A stretch of DNA of 64,000 nucleotides from an uncultured Mucilaginibacter sp. (GCF_913773635.1 NZ_CAJYGQ010000013.1:1-64000), one strand, 5' to 3'; numbered from the stretch's first letter, positions 15,176 through 23,759 are shown. A program made the numbers and translations. The notes: generated by a model not told the origin, from the sequence alone.

Positions 15176-16534
15176 TTATTTAATTAAAAAATCTGATGAT
15201 AATTGGTTTAAATTCAGTCCTCCAAAGTTACCCGAACTCATGAGTAAAAGATTTTTTCCGGCAAGGTCTTTTCGCTCTAAGTAACGCTGTAATTCCTGCG
15301 GCTGGTCAAAAAACAGCAGGTCAGCATTCTTAAATGCATCCTTAACTACTTCTGCATCATATGGCTCCATTTTTTTCTGTGCAAAGGTTTGAGCATCTAT
15401 GAATACTATAGCCTCGTCGGCCTCATCCATACAACCGGCATATTCTTTCAAAAAGTCTTTATTAAGACTACTGAAAGTATGAAGCTCCATACATGCTACC
15501 AATTTCCTGAACGGAAATTGTTGCTTTACAGCGCTTATGGTTGCCTTTAATTTTGATGGCGAGTGAGCAAAATCTTTGTATATGTTGGTTACTTCGTTTT
15601 TTCCAAGCAATTCCAATCTTCGTGCGGCACCTTTGAAAGTAACCATGCTGCTGTAAAAATCTGCGGCATTAATTCCTAAAGCTTCACACACTGAGCGAGC
15701 CGCTTCCATATTGAGCAGGTTGTGTTCTCCAAACACCAGTAGCGGATAAGTTTGTAGGTTATACAATACCGAAGTTATACCGTTTTCAACCTTAAATTCA
15801 GGTAGCTTATAGGCTGTTTTTGTTATTGCTGATTGATTGGCGCTAACTACATTGTTAAGCACTTCATCATTATCAGCATAAAATACCACGCCGCCGTTTT
15901 CAATACTATTTATAAAAATATCAAACTGCCGGGTGTAATCTTCAAACGTTGGGAAAACGTTGATATGATCCCAGGCAATGCCACTTATAACACCAATGTT
16001 TGCTTTATATAAATGAAACTTAGGCCTGCGGTCAATTGGTGATGATAAGTATTCATCACCCTCAATCACAATCAGCGGAGCATCACTTAATTGAACCATG
16101 GTATCAAAGCCGTCAAGCTGCGCCCCTACCAGGTAATCAAAGTTTTTACCTGCCGCCTGCAATGCATGTAATATCATTGACGTAATAGTGGTTTTACCAT
16201 GACTACCACCAATTACCACCCTTAACTTGTTAACCGATTGCTCGTAAACATATTCGGGGTACGAAAAAATCCTGATTCCTTTTTGCTGTGCTTCAATCAA
16301 TTCGGGATTATCTGCACGGGCATGCATACCTAAAATAACAGCATCCAAATCAGCTGTAATTTTTTCAGGGTACCAGCCATTTTCTTGGGGCAGCAAACCA
16401 TGTTTCGCAAGGCGCGAAATTGATGGCTCGAACAAAACATCGTCCGACCCGGTGACCTGAAAACCCTTTTTATGTAACGCAATAGCCAGGTTGTGCATTG
16501 CGCTGCCACCTATGGCTATAAAATGTACCTTCAT
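15176..16534 (-). CDS. mpl: UDP-MurNAc:L-Ala-gamma-D-Glu-meso-DAP ligase (murein tripeptide recycling)
   Basis: A 452-residue Mur ligase. The N-terminal Rossmann segment is MKVHFIAIGGSAMHNLAIAL, where His14 and Asn15 are typical of Mpl rather than MurC. The ATP-binding P-loop GGSHGKTT is at 109-116, the central-domain motif is IEGDEYLSS, and the C-terminal domain has DFAHSPSKLKATI. Mpl re-attaches recycled murein tripeptide to UDP-MurNAc in the cytoplasm. It is one of the standard cell-wall recycling genes of Gram-negative bacteria and implies meso-diaminopimelate peptidoglycan. Transcribed alone, upstream of the XRE regulator. Confidence 0.93.
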   Translation of the reverse strand: MKVHFIAIGGSAMHNLAIALHKKGFQVTGSDDVLFEPSISRLAKHGLLPQENGWYPEKITADLDAVILGMHARADNPELIEAQQKGIRIFSYPEYVYEQSVNKLRVVIGGSHGKTTITSMILHALQAAGKNFDYLVGAQLDGFDTMVQLSDAPLIVIEGDEYLSSPIDRRPKFHLYKANIGVISGIAWDHINVFPTFEDYTRQFDIFINSIENGGVVFYADNDEVLNNVVSANQSAITKTAYKLPEFKVENGITSVLYNLQTYPLLVFGEHNLLNMEAARSVCEALGINAADFYSSMVTFKGAARRLELLGKNEVTNIYKDFAHSPSKLKATISAVKQQFPFRKLVACMELHTFSSLNKDFLKEYAGCMDEADEAIVFIDAQTFAQKKMEPYDAEVVKDAFKNADLLFFDQPQELQRYLERKDLAGKNLLLMSSGNFGGLNLNQLSSDFLIK

Positions 16535-16715
16535 GTAAATGTTTGGCTATTAAGCAAAGCACTGCAAATTAACATAAAAACACCGTAGGCCGCAAACATT
16601 TTATAATATCGTTAATAAGTTTAACTTAAATTCATAGTAAACTTTCAACAAAAAGCCCTTTGTAACACTATTGTCACAGTATTTTTTGCAACATGGCAGC
16701 TGGAAATATTTTTTC

Positions 16716-16723
16716 TACATTTG
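16716..16723 (+). promoter_or_regulatory. -7 promoter element of the Rrf2 gene
   Basis: TACATTTG matches TAnnTTTG, 25 nt before the ATG and directly adjoining a palindromic operator candidate. Confidence 0.6.
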
Positions 16724-16724
16724 T

Positions 16725-16747
16725 ACTGTAATAATAAAAATTACAGT
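16725..16747 (+). promoter_or_regulatory. Palindromic operator candidate (Rrf2 autoregulation)
   Basis: ACTGTAAT (16725-16732), 7-nt spacer, ATTACAGT (16740-16747): perfect 8-bp arms filling the space between the -7 element and the ATG at 16749. A protein bound here would block initiation. A close copy with the same 8-7-8 geometry precedes the next gene. Confidence 0.65.
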
Positions 16748-16748
16748 T

Positions 16749-17159
16749 ATGAACGGACGCTTTCAAATAGCCGTACACATATTAACACTATTACACGCTG
16801 CAAAAGGTGAGCTGTTATCATCAGATTACATTGCCGGCAGTGTAAATGCTAATGCAGTGCTCATACGTAAAGAGCTGATTAATTTACGCGCTGCAGGGCT
16901 GGTTTCCAGCAAGGAGGGTAAAGCCGGTGGTTACTATCTTAATAAAGATGCCTATCAAATAACCATGGCTGATATTTATAATGCAGCCATGCAAAACCCT
17001 GTTTTGGGCAAAGCTCGTAATCAACCTAATCCTAAATGCTCTATAGGACAACAAATTGGCGATCATTTAGCCAAGTTAGATGCAGATATTTCACTTACCA
17101 TTAATAATAAATTAGCAAAGCAAACACTTGCAGACTTTTACAAACAATTTGATCAATAA
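16749..17159 (+). CDS. Rrf2-family regulator (YwnA-like)
   Basis: A 136-residue protein starting at MNGRFQIAVHILTLL; an in-frame start 78 nt upstream lies before the promoter and is rejected. It has the Rrf2 winged helix (SSDYIAGSVNANAVLIRKEL, then LRAAGLVSSKEGKAGGYYL). There is a single Cys (KCSIG) instead of the three-Cys cluster of IscR, so it is not an Fe-S IscR; it fits the YwnA/redox-sensing branch. It precedes an NAD(P)-binding oxidoreductase, the same pairing as ywnA/ywnB in Bacillus. Matched operators precede both genes, suggesting it represses both. Confidence 0.87.
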   Translation: MNGRFQIAVHILTLLHAAKGELLSSDYIAGSVNANAVLIRKELINLRAAGLVSSKEGKAGGYYLNKDAYQITMADIYNAAMQNPVLGKARNQPNPKCSIGQQIGDHLAKLDADISLTINNKLAKQTLADFYKQFDQ

Positions 17160-17175
17160 GTTTTTTTTGACACAA

Positions 17176-17198
17176 ACTGTAACATTTTTAATTACATT
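17176..17198 (+). promoter_or_regulatory. Second operator copy before the oxidoreductase gene
   Basis: ACTGTAAC, 7-nt spacer, ATTACATT: 14 of 16 arm bases match the site at 16725-16747, with identical spacing, and it ends 3 nt before the ATG at 17202. Confidence 0.6.
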
Positions 17199-17201
17199 AT
17201 C

Positions 17202-17846
17202 ATGAAAATTGCAATTATTGGCGCAACCGGCTTTGTAGGCCCTAAAGTAGTAAACGAAGCCTTGAACCGCGGACACGAAGTTATAGCCATAGCGCGCCAA
17301 CCCGAAAAACTGGATGTAGAAAATGAAAAGTTGATAAAGCAATCGGCAGATATATTTGACACTGACATACTTGCTAATTTATTAGTGGGGTACGATGCAG
17401 TGATTAGTACATTTAATGCCGGCTGGACCAACCCAAACCTTTACGACGACTTTTTAAAAGGATCAAGATCAATACAAGAAGCTACCAAAAAGGCTGGAAT
17501 TAAGAGATACCTTTTTGTGGGTGGTGCCGGAAGCCTTGAAATTGAGCCTGGAATACAATTAGTGGATACGCCGCAATTTCCGGCTGATTATAAAGCCGGA
17601 GCAACTGCAGCACGCGACTATCTGACCGAACTACGTACCGAAAACGAATTAGACTGGACTTTTTTAAGCCCTGCAATCAACCTGCACCCGGGCAGCCGTA
17701 CCGGCGTGTTCCGTTTAGGTACCGAGCAACCAGTATTTAACGCTGAAGGTAAAAGCGAAATTTCGGCCGAAGATTTAGCCGTGGCTTTGATAAACGAAGT
17801 GGAGGACAATAACTTTATAAAAGCGAGATTTACCTTGGGCTATTAA
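17202..17846 (+). CDS. NAD(P)-binding oxidoreductase (YwnB-like)
   Basis: A 214-residue atypical short-chain dehydrogenase fold. The dinucleotide-binding motif GATGFVG is at residues 7-13, followed by HEVIAIARQPEKL. Central segments RYLFVGGAGSLEI and WTFLSPAINLHPG match the YwnB/NAD(P)H-binding family. No YxxxK catalytic pair is evident, so it may act as a redox or electrophile-handling protein. It follows the Rrf2 regulator by 42 nt, and that gap holds a second copy of the regulator's likely operator. A strong terminator follows. Confidence 0.88.
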   Translation: MKIAIIGATGFVGPKVVNEALNRGHEVIAIARQPEKLDVENEKLIKQSADIFDTDILANLLVGYDAVISTFNAGWTNPNLYDDFLKGSRSIQEATKKAGIKRYLFVGGAGSLEIEPGIQLVDTPQFPADYKAGATAARDYLTELRTENELDWTFLSPAINLHPGSRTGVFRLGTEQPVFNAEGKSEISAEDLAVALINEVEDNNFIKARFTLGY

Positions 17847-17887
17847 GCTTAGTTTTATCTTAGCCCAAAACTTCTTTTACATGAGAA

Positions 17888-17930
17888 AAAGCAAAGGCTG
17901 GCAAATTTTATATTTACCAGCCTTTGCTTT
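17888..17930. terminator. Bidirectional terminator
   Basis: Perfect 14-bp arms AAAGCAAAGGCTGG / complement with a 15-nt loop, between convergent genes; T-runs are present on both strands. Confidence 0.92.
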
Positions 17931-17969
17931 ATAAGTTTGCGGTGTTTTAATAAGAATGCTTAGTTAAGG

Positions 17970-18812
17970 CTAAGCTTTGGCAAACTTTGCTGCAACCCAA
18001 TGATTAGCACTTACCTTATGGCTTTCGTAGTTCAAACCAACCTTTGCAGCTTCTTCTTTGATAATTGCCAGGTCGGGGGTTTCGTAAAATCCGCTAAAGT
18101 ATATGTGTCCGCCGGTTTTCACTACCTCAGCGTAACGGTCCATTTGATCTATTAAAATATTACGGTTAATGTTGGCCAATATAAGGTCAAACTCCTCGTC
18201 AGGTATTTCTTCTTTAGAGCCGCAAAGCACATGTACGCCTTTTATATTGTTAAGAGCAGCATTTTCGATAGTGCTTTTGTAACAAAGCATATCATAATCA
18301 ATTGCCGTTAAACTGCCTGCGCCCAGCATTCCTGCCAGTATGGCTAATATACCGGTACCACAACCCATATCAAGCACCTTTTTGCCTTCAATAGGGTTTT
18401 CGAGCATGGTTTCCATCATGAGGCAGGTAGTATCATGGTGACCTGTACCAAAGGCCATTTTAGGATCGATAACTATTTCATACGGAAACTCAGGCTTAGC
18501 TTCATGAAATGTTGCTCTCACGCGTATTTTATCGCCAAGCTCAATAGGTTTAAAATTGCTTTCCCAAACCTCATTCCAGTTGCGCTGCGGTATGAGGTTT
18601 ACCTCGTATGAAAAACTTACCATATCGCTGTAATACCCAAGGCGCTCATCAACCTCGGCCTTGTCAAAATCATCAGATGGTATGTAGGCTTTAAAACCCA
18701 AGTCAGTTTCTTCGAAGGTATCAAAACCTAATGATGCAAGTTCATCTATTAATAGATCCTGATGATGGCTTTCTGCCTCAAGTATGGTAAATATCAGCTC
18801 GTAGTAGTTCAT
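17970..18812 (-). CDS. prmA: Ribosomal protein L11 methyltransferase
   Basis: A 280-residue SAM-dependent methyltransferase that trimethylates ribosomal protein L11. The segment PKMAFGTGHHDTT (117-129) and SAM motif GCGTGIL (150-156) are PrmA hallmarks, and the catalytic-region motif LANINRNIL is present. I chose MNYYELIFT as start; the longer frame would run 20 residues into a semi-palindromic repeat. It lies downstream of tpiA on the same strand, with the repeat at 18833-18899 between them. Confidence 0.94.
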   Translation of the reverse strand: MNYYELIFTILEAESHHQDLLIDELASLGFDTFEETDLGFKAYIPSDDFDKAEVDERLGYYSDMVSFSYEVNLIPQRNWNEVWESNFKPIELGDKIRVRATFHEAKPEFPYEIVIDPKMAFGTGHHDTTCLMMETMLENPIEGKKVLDMGCGTGILAILAGMLGAGSLTAIDYDMLCYKSTIENAALNNIKGVHVLCGSKEEIPDEEFDLILANINRNILIDQMDRYAEVVKTGGHIYFSGFYETPDLAIIKEEAAKVGLNYESHKVSANHWVAAKFAKA

Positions 18813-18832
18813 ATAATGAGTATCTGGTATCA

Positions 18833-18899
18833 AGTAGTTAGTATCAAAAGTTCTGCATACAAAGTGACGCAAAAATCTTGATACTTGATACTAACTACT
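18833..18899. repeat. Intergenic inverted repeat between tpiA and prmA
   Basis: Arms AGTAGTTAGTATCAA (18833-18847) and its exact complement (18885-18899) enclose 37 nt; further GTATCAA/TTGATAC units flank the arms. It has no T-run and no GC core, so it is a poor terminator. It looks like a dispersed intergenic repeat. Confidence 0.7.
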
Positions 18900-18911
18900 C
18901 ACTACCGGTTA

Positions 18912-19676
18912 TTAATTAAACACTTTAACAATGTCTAAAAAGTCGCGCGATTTTAATGAAGCGCCGCCTATAAGGCCCCCGTCAATATCCGGCTGGGCAA
19001 AAAGCTCCGGAGCGTTTTTAGGGTTTGCACTGCCACCGTATAATATAGTAGTGTCATCGGCTACTTCAAGGCCATATTTGGCGGTAAGTTCGGCACGAAT
19101 AAACGCGTGGATTTCCTGCGCCTGATCTGAAGTTGCAGTTTTACCAGTACCAATAGCCCAAACAGGTTCGTAGGCAATTACTACTTGTCCAAACTGTTCA
19201 GCGCTCAAGTGATATAGGCCTTCTGCCAATTGAGTTTTAATGACATCGAAATGTTTTTCAGCCTCGCGCTCTTCCAAAGTTTCGCCAATACAAAAAATCG
19301 GCTTTAAACCGTTGGCTAAAACGGTGTCGGTTTTCTTAGCTAACAACTCATTGTTTTCGCCAAAGTACTGACGACGCTCCGAGTGCCCTAAAATTACGTA
19401 AGCAGCACCTGTGGATTTAATCATTTTAGCCGAGGTTTCGCCGGTAAAAGCTCCCGACTCATTCTGATGTGCGTTTTGCGCACCAATAGCAACCTTATCA
19501 TAACCTTTGGCTAACTGTGCCAAGCTATGTAAGTGAATAAACGGAGAGCAAACCACCGCCTGCTGCTGGCCGGTTACCTCATCTTTTATCATGTTTAGAA
19601 TTTCAGAGAAAAGGGCTAAGCCTTCATTGTAATCCATGTTCATTTTCCAGTTACCTGCAACTATTTTTTTTCTCAT
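18912..19676 (-). CDS. tpiA: Triosephosphate isomerase
   Basis: A 254-residue TIM barrel interconverting dihydroxyacetone phosphate and glyceraldehyde 3-phosphate. Active-site residues are all visible: Asn9 and Lys11 in AGNWKMN, His98 in GHSERR, Glu170 in YEPVWAIGTGK, and the phosphate-binding loop YGGSANPKN. The ATG lies 4 nt after the stop of the GlmU-like gene, so the two are co-transcribed and possibly translationally coupled. The length is normal for the enzyme. Confidence 0.97.
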   Translation of the reverse strand: MRKKIVAGNWKMNMDYNEGLALFSEILNMIKDEVTGQQQAVVCSPFIHLHSLAQLAKGYDKVAIGAQNAHQNESGAFTGETSAKMIKSTGAAYVILGHSERRQYFGENNELLAKKTDTVLANGLKPIFCIGETLEEREAEKHFDVIKTQLAEGLYHLSAEQFGQVVIAYEPVWAIGTGKTATSDQAQEIHAFIRAELTAKYGLEVADDTTILYGGSANPKNAPELFAQPDIDGGLIGGASLKSRDFLDIVKVFN

Positions 19677-19680
19677 AGTA

Positions 19681-20862
19681 TTAAAATCTTCTGTATGGTT
19701 GGGTTAAATTAAAAACATCTTGTAGTAATTGCTTGTCGGTATCATCAAGCTTTTTATCGCGGCGCGCGTAAACACGTTCAATGGTTTCAAACATCTTATC
19801 AGGTTGATAAACTTCAAAGCCCATTGAGCCACCCCACGAAAAATCGGGCACGAAGTTATCAGGGTACCCGCCTCCAAAAACGTTGGCGCTCACACCTACT
19901 ACTGTACCGGTGTTAAACATAGTGTTTATGCCACATTTGGCATGATCGGCCATAATTAATCCGCAAAATTGAAGTCCGGTTTTACGATAGTGCCCCGAGT
20001 TATAGTCCCACAGCTTTACCTCGCCATAGTTGTTTTTGAGGTTAGAGTTGTTGGAGTCGGCCCCAAAATTACACCACTGCCCCACTACCGAGTTACCTAA
20101 AAAGCCATCATGCCCTTTTGAAGAGTATCCCCATAATACGGAGTTGTTTATTTCGCCTCCAACGCGGCATTTAGGCCCAATGGTGGTGGCACCGTAAATT
20201 TTTGCGCCCATTTTTATTTGCGAATCATGGCATAAGGCAAATGCACCACGTATGTTCACGCCTTCCCATACCTCGCTGTTAGTACCTAAATAAATAGGAC
20301 CGCGATGTGTATTAAAGGTGGAACACTCGGCATTGACGCCATCTTCGGCAAAAAAATCTTCTCCAATTATGGTGTTGGTTGAACTAAGTGTAGCACTGCT
20401 CCTACCTTTGGTAAGCAATGCAAAGTCTCTTCGAAGTTCAATATCATTTTTTTGAAAAATATCTTCGGGGTGACGTACAGCTATTAAGGCACGCTCGTGC
20501 TGATGCAGCCTGCCAAACTTTTGATTGATATTGAACCTTAGCGCATCGGCCTCATTTAAGCGTACGGCTATAAGCGTTTCACGATAATATAAAGCCTCCC
20601 CTGTCTGTAATTTATCTATAGCTTCGAGCAAGTACTCATCCGGGCAAACCGAACCATTGACGAATAAATTATCGCCTGCTATTTCAATGGGGTATTTACA
20701 ATGCAAGTAGGGTTGCGTATGGTATGAAAAAGTAGTATGCAAATGCTTAGCCCATTTTTGAGCTATGGTGAGTATGCCTATGCGCAAATCGGCTACCGGC
20801 CGGGTGAAGGTTAATGGCCTTAGCGTTAGATGGGCATTATCGTCAAACAATATTATAGGCAT
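19681..20862 (-). CDS. GlmU-like sugar-nucleotidyltransferase / acyltransferase fusion
   Basis: A 393-residue protein starting at MPIILFDDNAHLTLRPLTFT. The N-terminal half resembles a nucleotidyltransferase with the degenerate motif RPLTFTRPVADLRIGIL. The C-terminal half is a left-handed beta-helix with hexapeptide repeats (YGATTIGPKCRVGGEI, SVVGQWCNFGADSNNS). This GlmU-type family is typical of Bacteroidota and thought to make UDP-sugars for the envelope, but the canonical GlmU pyrophosphorylase motif is not intact, so the reaction is uncertain. The longer frame upstream overlaps the rpmE2 terminator and is not coding. Its -7 element abuts that terminator. Confidence 0.85.
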   Translation of the reverse strand: MPIILFDDNAHLTLRPLTFTRPVADLRIGILTIAQKWAKHLHTTFSYHTQPYLHCKYPIEIAGDNLFVNGSVCPDEYLLEAIDKLQTGEALYYRETLIAVRLNEADALRFNINQKFGRLHQHERALIAVRHPEDIFQKNDIELRRDFALLTKGRSSATLSSTNTIIGEDFFAEDGVNAECSTFNTHRGPIYLGTNSEVWEGVNIRGAFALCHDSQIKMGAKIYGATTIGPKCRVGGEINNSVLWGYSSKGHDGFLGNSVVGQWCNFGADSNNSNLKNNYGEVKLWDYNSGHYRKTGLQFCGLIMADHAKCGINTMFNTGTVVGVSANVFGGGYPDNFVPDFSWGGSMGFEVYQPDKMFETIERVYARRDKKLDDTDKQLLQDVFNLTQPYRRF

Positions 20863-20866
20863 GGGC

Positions 20867-20874
20867 CAAAAATA
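20867..20874 (-). promoter_or_regulatory. -7 promoter element, overlapping the T-tract of a terminator
   Basis: On the minus strand TATTTTTG, a TAnnTTTG match, lies 4 nt before the ATG of the GlmU-like gene and only 1 nt from the rpmE2 terminator stem. Confidence 0.6.
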
Positions 20875-20875
20875 A

Positions 20876-20905
20876 AAAAGTCTCCCAATGTATTGGGAGA
20901 CTTTT
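20876..20905 (-). terminator. rpmE2 terminator
   Basis: Perfect 14-bp arms AAAAGTCTCCCAAT / complement; on the minus strand a T-rich tract follows. It lies 22 nt after the rpmE2 stop codon. Confidence 0.92.
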
Positions 20906-20926
20906 GAATATTTATCGTGCTGCTGA

Positions 20927-21175
20927 TTACTTTTTAGCGTAACGGCTGCGGAATTTATCGATACGGCCCGCGGTATCAACCAGTTTCATTTTACCGGTAT
21001 AGAACGGGTGTGAAGTGTGCGAAATCTCTAATTTCACTAACGGATATTCGTTACCGTCTTCCCATTTAATGGTCTCACGGGTATCAATACATGATTTAGT
21101 GATAAAAGAATATTCGTTAGACATATCTTTGAAAACCACTAATCTATAGTTTGATGGATGCAGGTCTTTTTTCAT
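20927..21175 (-). CDS. rpmE2: 50S ribosomal protein L31 type B
   Basis: An 82-residue L31. The start [19 protein letters not shown] and the segment [21 protein letters not shown] are diagnostic. It lacks the CxxC zinc pair of L31 type A, so it is the zinc-independent type B. As it is the only L31 here, I cannot say whether it is a zinc-starvation paralogue or the sole copy. It has its own promoter element (21205-21212) and terminator. Confidence 0.96.
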   Translation of the reverse strand: MKKDLHPSNYRLVVFKDMSNEYSFITKSCIDTRETIKWEDGNEYPLVKLEISHTSHPFYTGKMKLVDTAGRIDKFRSRYAKK

Positions 21176-21204
21176 CTTGTTTTACTTTCCTTTCAAAAGA
21201 GGTG

Positions 21205-21212
21205 CAAATATA
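21205..21212 (-). promoter_or_regulatory. -7 promoter element of rpmE2
   Basis: TATATTTG on the minus strand, 29 nt before the ATG. Confidence 0.55.
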
Positions 21213-21523
21213 GCAAATTATTATATTGCTGTAAATAGCAATTTAATTTATTTTCAACATTTTGCACGTAAGCAAATTTGCCTCTGCTATACCTATATTC
21301 TTAAATACATGCTATTTCCTCGTTAAACGCCAATAATTGTAAAATACAATTTGATATTAGTTAGAGGCAAACAAATGTAAATCCCAGCAAACGCAAATAT
21401 ATAAAATTGATGCATCGTTCGTTATTAATAGCGTATTGGCCTATATATAATTGTGTGAGTATCTTATTGCAAAAACATGACGTACTCTACCCGCTTAGTG
21501 TATTATTAAAATAAAAGTTTGTA

Positions 21524-21531
21524 TATCTTTG
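21524..21531 (+). promoter_or_regulatory. -7 promoter element of iscS
   Basis: TATCTTTG, full TAnnTTTG match, 21 nt before the iscS ATG. Confidence 0.62.
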
Positions 21532-21552
21532 TAAAGATAATTTCAACGGAAT

Positions 21553-22764
21553 ATGAATCTTCCCATATATTTAGATAACAACGCAACCACACCTACTGAC
21601 CCAAGAGTAGTGGAAGCTATGATACCTTACTTTACTCAGAAATTTGGTAACGCGGCCAGCCGTAATCACCATTTTGGCTGGGTTGCCGAAGAGGGTGTGG
21701 ATTATGCGCGTGAGCAGGTAGCCAAATTGATTGGAGCCAGCGAAAAAGAGATCATTTTTACATCAGGCGCTACCGAGTCAGACAACCTGGCTATTAAAGG
21801 TGTGTTTGAAATGTATAAAGATAAGGGCAACCACATTATAACTGCTGTTACAGAGCATAAGGCTGTTTTAGATGCCTGCAAGCACGTTGAAAAACTTGGC
21901 GGCAAGGTTACCTACCTTGGCGTTAAAGAAGACGGTTTGATTGACTTAGCTGAATTGGAAGCTGCCATGACTCCGGAAACCATCCTGGTATCAATCATGT
22001 ATGGTAACAATGAGATTGGCGTTATTCAACCGGTTAGGCAAATTGCCGACATTGCTCACAAGCACGGTGCTTTGTTCATGACTGATGCCACTCAGGCTGT
22101 AGGTAAAATTTCGGTTGATGTAAACCGTGATGGCATTGATCTTTTAGCACTTTCGGCTCATAAAATGTATGGCCCTAAAGGTGTTGGTGCATTATACGTT
22201 CGCCGTAAAGGACCACGTGTTAAAGTTACCGCACAAATGGATGGTGGCGGCCATGAGCGCGGTATGCGTTCAGGTACGCTTAACGTTCCGGGCATTGTTG
22301 GTTTAGGCAAGGCATGTGAAATTGCTTACAACGAAATGGAAAGCGAAGCTATCCGTTTGTCAGCATTGCGCGATAAATTGCAGTCGGCTTTAACCGTATT
22401 AGAAGAAAGCTATGTTAACGGCAACGTTGAACACCGCTTGCCACACGTTGCTAATATCTCTTTTAAATATGTTGAGGGCGAAGGTTTGATGATGGCTATG
22501 AAAGATTTGGCAGTATCATCGGGTTCAGCTTGTACTTCAGCATCTTTGGAACCGTCTTACGTTCTTAAAAGCTTAGGGCTATCTGACGACCTGGCACACT
22601 CTTCTATTCGTTTTGGCTTAGGCCGTTTTACTACCGAAGAAGAAGTTGACTACGCCATTGAGGTAACTAAAAAGGCTGTTACTCACCTGCGTGAACTTTC
22701 TCCGCTATGGGAAATGTTTAAAGAGGGTATCGACCTTAACTCAATTGAGTGGGCAGAACATTAA
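21553..22764 (+). CDS. iscS: Cysteine desulfurase IscS/NifS
   Basis: A 403-residue PLP enzyme that takes sulfur from cysteine for Fe-S cluster assembly. Key residues: His102 in TEHKAVLD stacks on PLP, Lys204 in [10 protein letters not shown] binds PLP, and Cys327 in [10 protein letters not shown] carries the persulfide. The flexible Cys loop and overall length match the IscS (group I) class, not SufS. It heads an iscS-iscU-iscA unit. The adjacent hscBA and fdx of the proteobacterial operon are missing, as is iscR. Confidence 0.96.
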   Translation: MNLPIYLDNNATTPTDPRVVEAMIPYFTQKFGNAASRNHHFGWVAEEGVDYAREQVAKLIGASEKEIIFTSGATESDNLAIKGVFEMYKDKGNHIITAVTEHKAVLDACKHVEKLGGKVTYLGVKEDGLIDLAELEAAMTPETILVSIMYGNNEIGVIQPVRQIADIAHKHGALFMTDATQAVGKISVDVNRDGIDLLALSAHKMYGPKGVGALYVRRKGPRVKVTAQMDGGGHERGMRSGTLNVPGIVGLGKACEIAYNEMESEAIRLSALRDKLQSALTVLEESYVNGNVEHRLPHVANISFKYVEGEGLMMAMKDLAVSSGSACTSASLEPSYVLKSLGLSDDLAHSSIRFGLGRFTTEEEVDYAIEVTKKAVTHLRELSPLWEMFKEGIDLNSIEWAEH

Positions 22765-22892
22765 TAGTTAATCTCAGAATTCAGATATCAAATTTTGGAT
22801 TTTGAGGCTGGCACAAATTTAGATGTATAATAAAACCGGGTTAAAGTAAACTTGAACCGGCTACTGATAAACAGATAATAAAAAATAAAGCT

Positions 22893-23306
22893 ATGGCTTA
22901 TTCAGATAAAGTAATTGACCATTACACCAACCCGCGTAACGTGGGTACTTTAGATAAAAGCAGCCACAAGGTTGGTACCGGCTTAGTTGGTGCCCCTGAG
23001 TGTGGTGACGTAATGCGCCTGCAAATTGAAGTTGACGATAACAACGTTATCACTGACGCTAAATTTAAAACATTTGGTTGTGGTTCGGCTATCGCATCAT
23101 CATCTTTAGCTACCGAGTGGTTAAAAGGTAAATCAATTGATGATGCAATGGCTATCGATAACATGGATATTGTAGAAGAGCTTGCCTTGCCACCAGTGAA
23201 AATTCACTGCTCGGTTTTAGCAGAGGATGCAATTAAAGCTGCCATTAACGATTACCGCGTTAAAAACGGCCTGGCTCCTATTGAGCTTGAAAAATCGCAC
23301 CATTAA
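22893..23306 (+). CDS. iscU: Fe-S cluster scaffold IscU
   Basis: A 137-residue scaffold on which new [2Fe-2S] clusters are built with sulfur from IscS. All ligands are present: Cys37 and Asp39 (APECGD), Cys63 (FGCGSAIASS) and Cys106 next to His105 (IHCSVLAEDA). The usual LPPVK site for the HscA chaperone is present (ALPPVKIHC), although no hscA is nearby. It follows iscS by 128 nt, and an intergenic repeat separates it from iscA. Confidence 0.96.
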   Translation: MAYSDKVIDHYTNPRNVGTLDKSSHKVGTGLVGAPECGDVMRLQIEVDDNNVITDAKFKTFGCGSAIASSSLATEWLKGKSIDDAMAIDNMDIVEELALPPVKIHCSVLAEDAIKAAINDYRVKNGLAPIELEKSHH

Positions 23307-23312
23307 TATTAC

Positions 23313-23401
23313 AGAGGCAAGAACCAAGAAACAAGAGCCAAGAACATGTTATGTTGGCTTTGGAAAAGTGACTTGGCTCCTGGCTCTAACATCTTGACTC
23401 T
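23313..23401. repeat. Semi-palindromic intergenic repeat between iscU and iscA
   Basis: 30-nt arms at 23313-23342 and 23372-23401 match in 22 of 30 positions when one is inverted. The left arm is almost pure purine plus C (units such as CAAGAACCAAGAAACAAGAG). The 20-nt core beginning AAGAAACAAGAGCC recurs with one change in the repeat at 31332-31396. Confidence 0.72.
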
Positions 23402-23407
23402 ATAATT

Positions 23408-23734
23408 ATGGTTACCGTAACAGATAAAGCAAAAGATAAGATTGATCACCTGATGCAGGATGCTAATCTCGATTCGTCGTATTTTTTACGCGTGTCGGTT
23501 CAGGGTGGCGGTTGCTCGGGCTTATCTTACAATATGGATTTTGATAACGAGGAGAAAAAAGGCGACCAGTTTTTTGAAGATAAAGGTTTACGCATTGCGC
23601 TGGATATGAAATCATTTTTATACCTGGCCGGTACCGAACTTGACTTTTCAGACGGGTTGAATGGTAAAGGTTTCAACTTTATTAACCCTAACGCCAGCCG
23701 CACCTGTGGTTGCGGCGAAAGCTTCTCGGTATAG
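23408..23734 (+). CDS. iscA: A-type Fe-S carrier (IscA/ErpA-like)
   Basis: A 108-residue A-type carrier protein that receives Fe-S clusters from IscU and passes them to apo-proteins. The three ligands are Cys36 (GGGCSGLSY), Cys100 and Cys102 (RTCGCGESF). IscA, ErpA and SufA cannot be told apart by these alone; the position after iscU favours an IscA role. It ends at a 26-bp palindromic terminator. Confidence 0.92.
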   Translation: MVTVTDKAKDKIDHLMQDANLDSSYFLRVSVQGGGCSGLSYNMDFDNEEKKGDQFFEDKGLRIALDMKSFLYLAGTELDFSDGLNGKGFNFINPNASRTCGCGESFSV

Positions 23735-23759
23735 TTTCGTTTTATTTCTTTCAAATATT

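Larger units (their letters stand above)
21176..21552. other. 377-bp divergent intergenic region rpmE2 / iscS
   Basis: This gene-free stretch carries the two divergent promoter elements listed separately. Otherwise it is A/T-rich with no ORF of note, no tRNA-like fold and no riboswitch motif that I recognise. iscR, often found upstream of iscS, is absent. Confidence 0.6.

Noticed and set aside
18813..18872. Longer N-terminus for prmA
   Set aside because: The extra 20 residues are encoded by the semi-palindromic repeat and do not match PrmA.
20863..20979. Longer N-terminus for the GlmU-like gene
   Set aside because: It would cover the rpmE2 terminator and part of rpmE2 and has no domain match.
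21176..21552. Riboswitch or small RNA in the rpmE2/iscS gap
   Set aside because: No recognisable conserved core; the region is A/T-rich with only promoter elements.
22765..22892. Hairpin-like AATTCAGATATCAAATTTT stretch between iscS and iscU
   Set aside because: The arms match too poorly for a confident repeat or terminator call.
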